From: Terriglobia bacterium | GTDB taxonomy: Bacteria > Acidobacteriota > Terriglobia > Terriglobales > Acidobacteriaceae | Assembly (NCBI GenBank): GCA_020072585.1 | Contig: JAIQGL010000029.1 | Span: 170,876 to 234,875, forward strand | Length of the DNA stretch: 64,000 bases | Direction of reading: 5' to 3' | Shown here: positions 58,720 to 64,000 of the stretch, in pieces | Layout: each line of letters opens with the position of its first letter | Numbering within the stretch: the first letter of the stretch is position 1 | Position numbers and translations under genes: made by a program | Notes under the pieces: generated by a model | Told to the model about the DNA's origin: nothing | What the model saw: only the letters and a program-made list of their open reading frames with translations | The model's database searches: none

Positions 58720-60431
58720 TGAATCTGCTCTCCAAATGCGCTGACTGGATCAACGTCTACAGGCACATCTTTAATGCTCATTAATGCCGATTTTAACTCA
58801 GCTGGCATGGAATCATACTTTTTAAACCATTGCTCAGCACGATTCCTGTCTCCGGTGGCCTCAATTTCCAGAAGTTCCTTGGCCAGCGTGGCGATTGCCG
58901 GCGGCATCTTTGTGAAATCAATTGCATATTTGCCGGTTTTTGCATCGCGGGTGATGGCCCCCTGTTCAGCCAGATAGTTGAATTCCATCATCTCTGCCCG
59001 GCCATGGGCCTCCGCCACGCCAAAGCGCACTGTGCGGAAAATTCCAGCCACGTGCGAAGCATAGAATTCTTCAGCGCGTTCTTTCGGTAATACACCTTTT
59101 TCCATCAGATAGTTCAGGGCCAGCAGGCCCACGATATCGGCCTTCGCTTCTTCCAGACCGGAAAATGTGGGGCCAATAGATTCGCGGATATCTACCTTCC
59201 CCGCACTGGTTCGGGCAAAGGCCGGCCCCAGGGCATGGCAGATCTCATGCATCAGCACTACCGTGAAATAACCGTCCATGGAAGCCATGGCTGCCTGGTC
59301 ATCGCGCATGAGCAGCTTGCCAATGGGCAGCACCACGTAGTTCACGCGGGCGTCCATAAAGTTTTTGAAGAAAATCTTCTTGCTGCCTTTTTCCTGGTGA
59401 ATGCGCGCGTCGTTAGGCAAATTGTCCGCTACCGCCTGGTATCCATGGCGCAGGTCGCCGGCGCGGAACGGCGTGTCCATTACCTCCATGGGAGTGCTTT
59501 TACCCTGCATGGAAGGCCGGTCTTCCGGCGCGAGCGGCAGTGAATCCTGTATCTCTGGAACATACTTCATAAACGTGTCCAGCTTGGCGCTTTCCGCCTG
59601 GTTGCGGATCATGACCGCGGCGCCGTAAGAGGTTTTGATTCCCAGCAGCTCATCCAGGTAGGTCTCATACGGGGCAAAGATGATGTCAAACTTCGGGTTC
59701 TCCAGCTCCAGCCATGCAATGTCACTCTTGTAATAGTCGTCCGTAAGAAGGGCGTCGGCGCGCAGACGCAGAAAGTTGGCGAAGGCCTTGTCAGGGCTGA
59801 GCGCAGCTGCCTGCCGCAACGCCCCGGCCGCGCCGGTAAGCCACGGTTTGTATTCAATGTGATAGGGAACTGCCACCAGTTCCGCGCCCTGGCGCCTGAT
59901 CACCGTATACGGACTGTAGATCTGGGCTTTCTTCTCCGGATGTTTGGCTACGTAGGCCTCAATTTCCTCGCGGGTAATGCCTGCGGGATAAATCGTGTGA
60001 CCGGGCAAAAACGGATCGCTGCCCACAAAGGCTTTGTTATTTTCCAGCAGGTCAAAGCGGCTGCCGTTGATCATCAGAAAGCGGCGGATCTTCTGGTTCA
60101 TTACCTGGTTACAGCCCAGCAGACGCTTGTACAGCTCCAGGCCTTTGGGGTCGCTCTGGCGCCAGTAAATACTCTCCAGAAACTGCGAGGCTTCCACCAG
60201 CTTGTAGACCATCTTTCGTTCCGCGTCATTCAGCCCGGTCACGCTAAAGGGCATGGAGACCAGCTTGAATTTGGCTACCTGCGCGGCAATATCTTCATTG
60301 ATGTTCTCTTTCAGAAGGCACTTGTCCGCGGTCTTGGGCGGAGGCGCGGCACGCCTGCCCGCTTGGGCAAAAACGCTTCCTGTAAGACTAATCGCGAATA
60401 GGAGCACCAATAGCCAACGGTCCGTTTTCAT
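58716..60431 (-). CDS. DPP III-like (M49-type) metallopeptidase, secreted
   Basis: A 571-residue exported zinc peptidase. A signal peptide (LLVLLFAISLTGSVFAQ) is followed by a long helical N-terminal part. The active site is LMHEICHALG (about 395-399), with the third ligand in the downstream EEAKAD (about 427-432), the spacing of M49 DPP III-like enzymes, here as HEICH rather than the eukaryotic HELLGH. It would trim peptides in the periplasm. The start at 60431 is chosen for the signal peptide. A PilZ gene follows in ATGA overlap. Confidence 0.85.
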   Translation of the reverse strand: MKTDRWLLVLLFAISLTGSVFAQAGRRAAPPPKTADKCLLKENINEDIAAQVAKFKLVSMPFSVTGLNDAERKMVYKLVEASQFLESIYWRQSDPKGLELYKRLLGCNQVMNQKIRRFLMINGSRFDLLENNKAFVGSDPFLPGHTIYPAGITREEIEAYVAKHPEKKAQIYSPYTVIRRQGAELVAVPYHIEYKPWLTGAAGALRQAAALSPDKAFANFLRLRADALLTDDYYKSDIAWLELENPKFDIIFAPYETYLDELLGIKTSYGAAVMIRNQAESAKLDTFMKYVPEIQDSLPLAPEDRPSMQGKSTPMEVMDTPFRAGDLRHGYQAVADNLPNDARIHQEKGSKKIFFKNFMDARVNYVVLPIGKLLMRDDQAAMASMDGYFTVVLMHEICHALGPAFARTSAGKVDIRESIGPTFSGLEEAKADIVGLLALNYLMEKGVLPKERAEEFYASHVAGIFRTVRFGVAEAHGRAEMMEFNYLAEQGAITRDAKTGKYAIDFTKMPPAIATLAKELLEIEATGDRNRAEQWFKKYDSMPAELKSALMSIKDVPVDVDPVSAFGEQIQ

Positions 60432-61001
60432 AAAGACGATTCTAGCAGCCTCAGTTGCCTTAAGCATTCGCCAGGCAAGCCCAAAATCCACCACGAAGCC
60501 ACGGAGGCACGGAGAAAAAAATGTTTGAAGCTGTCATCCTGAGCCGCCGAGCGATCCCGCATTGCGGGTGAGTGAGGCGTGCCGAAGGACCCCGAGAATG
60601 CGTCGCGCAAATATGCCGCACCAGGGAGTTCTACCCAAACTCTTGGCCATTGGCCTTATCCGTCAACAACGCAAAGGCGGACTCCAACCCATCGCTTCTA
60701 CCCGCGCTGATCTGCATATCCTGTGGCGGGTTTCGTCTTCCAGATGACGCGTGATGATGCGCGACGTCAGCAATCTCCCAATCTTTTCCGTGTCTCCGTG
60801 TCTCCGTGGTAGATTTAGCATTTATCATTACCACTGATGCCACCGCTCTCAGTCGCCCGACAGTTGGGCTTCTCGCGAGCAGAAGTGAGAATGCAAAGCC
60901 CCGCAAGAAAACCTTTTGGGTCTGACTTCTTGCCATTCTTATCTCGGTTTTCTCCGTGTCTCCGTGCCTCCGTGGTGGATTTGGCATTTATCATTACCAC
61001 G
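60432..61001. repeat. Composite repeat spacer
   Basis: The spacer contains three CACGGAG-family copies (60488-60520, 60784-60832 and 60948-60999). The last two share an adjoining GGTxGATTTxGCATTTATC extension. The spacer also holds the GTCATCCTGAG...CAGGGAGTTC element (60533-60636), whose sibling lies at 12627. The final copy ends just before the HAD gene start. No gene is supported. Confidence 0.7.
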
Positions 61002-61709
61002 ATGCAGCCCCTCTCGACACCCCAGACTCTCCTGATCGACGCCGACGATACTCTCTGGGAAAACAACGTCTATTTCGAGCAGGCCATCGCCGATTTTGTG
61101 GAGCGGCTGAACCATGAGCACCTCTCGCCAGCAGAGGTCCGCGCGTTTTTGTATGAGGTTGAGCGCGAGACCATCCTGGAACGCGGCTATGGCTCACACA
61201 GCTTTGCTCACTCGCTGGTCGTCTGTTTTGAGCGCCTGTCGGAACAACCGGTCACCCCGGAGCTGCATGAATTCATCTGGAGCTTCGCCCACAAGGTATC
61301 GAGCTATCCCATTGAGCTCATCTCCGGCGTGCCGGAAACGCTTGACTATCTTGCCCGTCGCGGCCATCACATGGTGGTGATGACCAAAGGGGACTTCACC
61401 GAGCAGTCCGGGAAGGTGGAGCGTTCCGGCGTCAAGGAGTACTTTGCCGCCGTGGAGATTGTGGCCGAGAAAACCGCTCCTTGTTATAAGGAGGTCGTGG
61501 CCAAATACCAGTTCGAACCTGCCACCACCTGGATGGTCGGCAACAGCCCCAAGTCAGACATCAATCCAGCGCTTGCCGCCGGCATCAACGCCGTCTTTGT
61601 GCCCCATGATCTCACCTGGGCGCTGGAGCATGAAACCGTCAATCCGGTGCCGGATGGGTTGCGCCTGTTGCAGGTGGAGAAGTTCGCTGACCTGCAACAG
61701 CACTTCTAG
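61002..61709 (+). CDS. HAD-superfamily hydrolase
   Basis: A 235-residue HAD hydrolase. Motif I is LLIDADDTLWEN with nucleophile Asp13 and acid/base Asp15. Motif II is in MVVMTKG, the motif III Lys is in EIVAEKTAPCYK, and motif IV is in MVGNSPKSDINPAL. An N-terminal helical cap lies between motifs I and II, so it is a class I phosphatase or phosphoglycolate-like enzyme. The ATG at 61002 avoids an N-terminal extension translated from the CACGGAG repeat. Confidence 0.87.
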   Translation: MQPLSTPQTLLIDADDTLWENNVYFEQAIADFVERLNHEHLSPAEVRAFLYEVERETILERGYGSHSFAHSLVVCFERLSEQPVTPELHEFIWSFAHKVSSYPIELISGVPETLDYLARRGHHMVVMTKGDFTEQSGKVERSGVKEYFAAVEIVAEKTAPCYKEVVAKYQFEPATTWMVGNSPKSDINPALAAGINAVFVPHDLTWALEHETVNPVPDGLRLLQVEKFADLQQHF

Positions 61710-62229
61710 AGAAGGGGTTGGCGGCTTTGCTTTTCCGATCACGGCGATGACGCGCGATTCCGGCGATCACGGCGATAGACGCGCTTCGCGCGCCAGCCCT
61801 CTGCCTGCGTCCTTCAGCCAGCTACCCCACCCGTCATTTTTCCAACTCTCATTGCAAACAAAAGGCTTACACAAATCGACGCGCGCGTGCCCCGTGCGTG
61901 ACGCTTGGGTGGCCCTTGGGTCTCGCATGGGTCACGCTTGGGTCACCCAATCCCAATCCCAGTCCCAGTCAGCAGAGGGTCGCAAACTTGTTCCCGGTTT
62001 GGCTGACTGCTGACCGCTAATTTTCAAAGACCCCTCGCCGCATGGCGGCTCCCTCGCTGGGAGGGGATGTGCTACTTTACTTTTTGTTCGCTATAAAGGT
62101 CAAGTTCTCAGAGCATGTTCGTAGCTTCTGGCCATCTCGCTTGTTTTGTGCCAATTGCTCTTGAACAAGTTCAATGGTTTTTGCGATTGTATCTATTGAT
62201 ACAAGTTTTACCTTGTATTTTTACATTTC
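61710..62229. other. Intergenic region with short tandem motifs
   Basis: No supported gene. Two GATCACGGCGAT units occur at about 61738-61775, and CCCAATCCCAATCCCAGTCC lies around 61950. The sequence becomes AT-richer after 62060. The right part may hold the promoter of the next gene (TTGTACTT-like elements are not clear). Confidence 0.4.
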
Positions 62230-62721
62230 ATGTTTTACTCTTTTGTTATGACAGAGCAGAACTATCAAAAAGCCCTTGAGAATGCTCGGCAAGAACTGGA
62301 GCGACTGCTTAGGGAGCAATCCGAAAGAGCAGTCAGGATTGCTACGCTGAAACAGACGATTGCGGCACTGGCAGCTCTGTGCGGTGAACCTCAAGACAAT
62401 TCCGATCTCTACCCAACTGTAGAGCCGACGATGTCGGCAGGACTCACCGACGCAATCCGAGCGGTTATGGAAAAAACAATAACTCCGCTCGGTGCCACCC
62501 AAATCCGTGATGGATTGGCTGCTCAAGGCTTTGATTTAAGTGAATACGCCAATGAGTTGGCAGTGATTCACAACACACTGAATCGCCTTCAGAGACAGGG
62601 AGAGGTAGTCAAAATGGGGAACTGGTGGAGATTGACTACAGAGGGAAGACTGATAGCGAAGGCTATCGCTAGCGGCACAATGCGTGGCATGCCACCGCCA
62701 CCGAAGACTGCTAAGAAATGA
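62230..62721 (+). CDS. Hypothetical protein with coiled coil and winged-helix-like C-terminus
   Basis: A 163-residue soluble protein. Residues about 8-45 form a charged coiled coil (KALENARQELERLLREQSERAV). Residues about 75-150 look like a winged helix: ITPLGATQIRDGLAAQGFDL, then VIHNTLNRLQRQGEVVKMG, a recognition-helix-like segment. A Pro/Lys tail ends it. Start 62230 or 62248. No named family is seen, but such proteins occur in mobile or defence regions. A GC hairpin (62741-62762) follows. Confidence 0.6.
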   Translation: MFYSFVMTEQNYQKALENARQELERLLREQSERAVRIATLKQTIAALAALCGEPQDNSDLYPTVEPTMSAGLTDAIRAVMEKTITPLGATQIRDGLAAQGFDLSEYANELAVIHNTLNRLQRQGEVVKMGNWWRLTTEGRLIAKAIASGTMRGMPPPPKTAKK

Positions 62722-62740
62722 TTTTTGAACTTAAATACGA

Positions 62741-62762
62741 AAGCCCCGCGCCAACGGGGCTT
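62741..62762. terminator. GC hairpin after the coiled-coil gene
   Basis: AAGCCCCG-CGCCAA-CGGGGCTT. It lacks a T-run on the plus strand. A second hairpin with the same GCCCCG core follows at 62876-62907. Confidence 0.45.
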
Positions 62763-62782
62763 ACAGGAAGGATGAAACAGCG

Positions 62783-62857
62783 ATGAGAGTAAGAATTGAA
62801 ATCCGCTTCACTGCTGCCGGTCAGACCGTGGAAATTACGGTCGAACCTCCAACCTAA
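62783..62857 (+). CDS. Very small ORF (24 aa) between hairpins
   Basis: MRVRIEIRFTAAGQTVEITV is followed by EPPT, then a stop. GGAAGGATGA lies ahead, so a ribosome site is plausible. The sequence alternates polar and hydrophobic residues like a beta hairpin. No homologue family is known to me. Confidence 0.35.
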   Translation: MRVRIEIRFTAAGQTVEITVEPPT

Positions 62858-62875
62858 ACCTTACTGCTTTTCAGT

Positions 62876-62907
62876 GCCCCGCTTTCGGCTGGAACCGTCA
62901 GCGGGGC
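62876..62907. other. Second GCCCCG-core hairpin
   Basis: GCCCCGCT (62876-62883) pairs with AGCGGGGC (62900-62907) around a 16-base loop. It lies after the 24-residue ORF and shares its core with the hairpin at 62741. Confidence 0.5.
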
Positions 62908-63036
62908 TAAATCCCAATCGCGAGGTTAGCCACATTCAGACCCAAACTAATTGTATGGTTTCTCCCCGCATGAATCCAGAGGAAAAGCCTTACGGCGGGC
63001 ACCAAATGCCACTACACTGTTAAGAATTTGGCCGCT

Positions 63037-63123
63037 ATGAGCGGTACAGAATCCAACGTTGCCACTGTGACTGGGTTTATAGATCATGTTTGGTCTGTTG
63101 CTGGGTTGCTGAGAGCAGCATAG
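63037..63123 (+). pseudogene. Possible hsdM (type I methylase) N-terminal stump
   Basis: A 28-codon frame reading TGFIDHVWSVAGLLRAA resembles the 'FIWSVADLLRG' start of HsdM methylase subunits, then stops. No further methylase sequence follows. The match is short, so this may be chance. Confidence 0.3.
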
Positions 63124-63134
63124 AATCGCTTGCC

Positions 63135-63368
63135 ATGGTTGATATTGAAAATAGACCTTGGATTAATGTGGGGGTAGCAGCCTGTCCCACCTGCAAAGCA
63201 ATATGTACAAGCCACATAATCACTAATGGTCAAATTGGGACGGTTGAGTGGTTCGGCACGACGCTTGAGTATTATTGTTTTTCTTGCCGAGTCTCATTCG
63301 AGATGCCGGGATCGAACACCTTGCATTGGCTTCCGGCAGTATTCAAGAATCCAGCAACACACTCATAG
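63135..63368 (+). CDS. Small zinc-ribbon-like protein
   Basis: A 77-residue protein with two Cys pairs, VAACPTCKA and YYCFSCRVSF, spaced as a zinc ribbon, between short beta strands (IITNGQIGTVEWFGTTLEYY). No further domain. I start it at ATG 63135. It lies among small genes and remnants and has no recognised family. Confidence 0.5.
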   Translation: MVDIENRPWINVGVAACPTCKAICTSHIITNGQIGTVEWFGTTLEYYCFSCRVSFEMPGSNTLHWLPAVFKNPATHS

Positions 63369-63555
63369 GACACCACTGCCCTCCCGCGCTTAACAAAATA
63401 AGCCAGCCGCTTAACTTTTTATGTTTCTTCAAAACGCTTCGCTTTTTTGTTGCTCAGCATCCTGCGAGTAGGTATAAAGCAAGACGGGCCACGCCAGTGC
63501 CTTCAACACCGGCGCAGCCCTAACCAAAAAATCACCTTCACAAGAAAGGCGACTC

Positions 63556-63828
63556 ATGGCTGACCGTAAGACTACCCGTTCCAACAAACAACCTTCAAGT
63601 TACCGCCGCTTCCCAGAGGTCAAAGGGAAGGTTGTTTCACTGGTCGAAGTTGACCACAACGCCCAGGCAATCCTCATTATGTTTGAGGACAATACCGTTC
63701 TCGGTTTTGACATCGATTCCAGTCATGTCGTGTTCCCTCAATTGTCAGACCGGAAAAAGGGGAACTGGAAATCCATCAAACAATGGCCGCCCATCCATAG
63801 CCCAATATCGATGGTCAAATGGCCATAA
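63556..63828 (+). CDS. Hypothetical protein (90 aa)
   Basis: A 90-residue basic protein. A disordered start (DRKTTRSNKQPSSYRRF) precedes a small beta domain GKVVSLVEVDHNAQAILIMF, TVLGFDI and a Trp-rich end (KQWPPIHSPISMVKWP). AAAGGCG lies before the ATG. No family is recognised. Near the window's right end. Confidence 0.55.
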   Translation: MADRKTTRSNKQPSSYRRFPEVKGKVVSLVEVDHNAQAILIMFEDNTVLGFDIDSSHVVFPQLSDRKKGNWKSIKQWPPIHSPISMVKWP

Positions 63829-63924
63829 ACCCGGGTAGTGGTACATTTTGAAACAAAAAAATCGTCATCCCGTCTATGACGACAACGGCCAGTGTCAAGG
63901 GTAAAAAAGACAGACGGGGGCATC

Positions 63925-63993
63925 GCGCTGGAAACGCAGTCAAGGGCGCCTGCGGTTGGGCGTTTATCTCGACCCTTGACGGCGTTCCAGCGC
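63925..63993. repeat. Long imperfect inverted repeat at the right edge
   Basis: GCGCTGGAAACGCAGTCAAG (extending two more Gs, 63925-63946) faces CCCTTGACGGCGTTCCAGCG (63973-63993) around a 26-base loop, with about 20 pairs and two bulges. It could be a REP-type hairpin or an element end. Its full extent may lie beyond the window. Confidence 0.6.
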
Positions 63994-64000
63994 CCTGACA

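Noticed and set aside
1..64000. CRISPR arrays, complete insertion sequences or prophage
   Set aside because: No regular repeat-spacer series, transposase, integrase or phage structural gene was found; the repeats seen are short dispersed elements.

Overview
The window looks like chromosomal DNA from a soil-type member of the Acidobacteriota. The pointers are a VWFA-related protein of the acidobacterial type (23493-25283), an ECF sigma factor coupled to a TPR-tailed Ser/Thr kinase, a fused KorA/KorB pair, a DPP III-like peptidase, many secreted proteins of unknown function, and several families of short dispersed intergenic repeats. No rRNA operon, CRISPR array, complete insertion sequence or prophage was seen. 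Species-level placement cannot be made from the sequence alone.

Layout. 0.2-5.2 kb: YceH, a Crp/Fnr-type regulator and the divergent 2-oxoacid:ferredoxin oxidoreductase korAB, with a CRP-like operator lying over the kor promoter. 5.2-12.5 kb: two small unknown genes, the division genes ftsQ-ftsA-ftsZ, and a penicillin-binding transpeptidase that ends at a strong terminator. 12.5-14.5 kb: a repeat-rich spacer, a divergent pair around an 18-bp perfect palindrome (one member is an XRE regulator), and a probable nuclease with homing-endonuclease-associated repeats. 14.5-22.2 kb: a 1,281-bp tandem duplication carrying two secreted beta-helix proteins, two back-to-back ECF sigma factors, a Ser/Thr kinase with TPRs (frameshifted near its end) and a small beta-rich protein. 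22.3-23.3 kb: a TIR-domain gene split by a probable one-base frameshift. 23.5-30.5 kb: VWFA protein, an osmoprotectant-type ABC importer (ATPase, permease, lipoprotein), membrane and secreted unknowns including a possible caspase-like protein, and a DUF2846 protein.

30.7-31.4 kb: tRNA-Cys and tRNA-Gly among dispersed repeats. 31.4-44.7 kb: an orphan LolD-type ATPase, a single-domain response regulator, PhzF, a methyltransferase, a His-rich membrane/secreted gene pair, a transglutaminase-like protein, a porin, DsbD-N and redoxin proteins, an Rsm22-family protein, and a TIGR04282-type glycosyltransferase followed by the stump of its usual GT2 partner. 44.8-53.4 kb: a small membrane protein between a tRNA-CAT gene and a fragment of that tRNA; then, on the minus strand, an operon of a secreted unknown, a peptide-type solute-binding protein, an NtrY-like kinase and an NtrC-like regulator, preceded by an SPFH protein. 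53.6-61.7 kb: L,D-transpeptidase, a small beta protein plus a secreted/outer-membrane protein, an RNase HI-type protein with a substituted catalytic residue, the DPP III-like peptidase coupled to a PilZ gene, and a HAD hydrolase. 61.7-64 kb: accessory-looking DNA with small genes, hairpins and a possible hsdM stump.

Functionally the genes cover ferredoxin-linked 2-oxoacid metabolism, division and wall synthesis, envelope stress signalling (ECF-kinase and NtrYX-like modules), osmoprotectant uptake and thiol redox. The window also carries remnants of mobile or defence loci. Two single-base frameshifts sit in homopolymer runs (21635-21639 and 22700-22705), so assembly error must be excluded before they are called biological.
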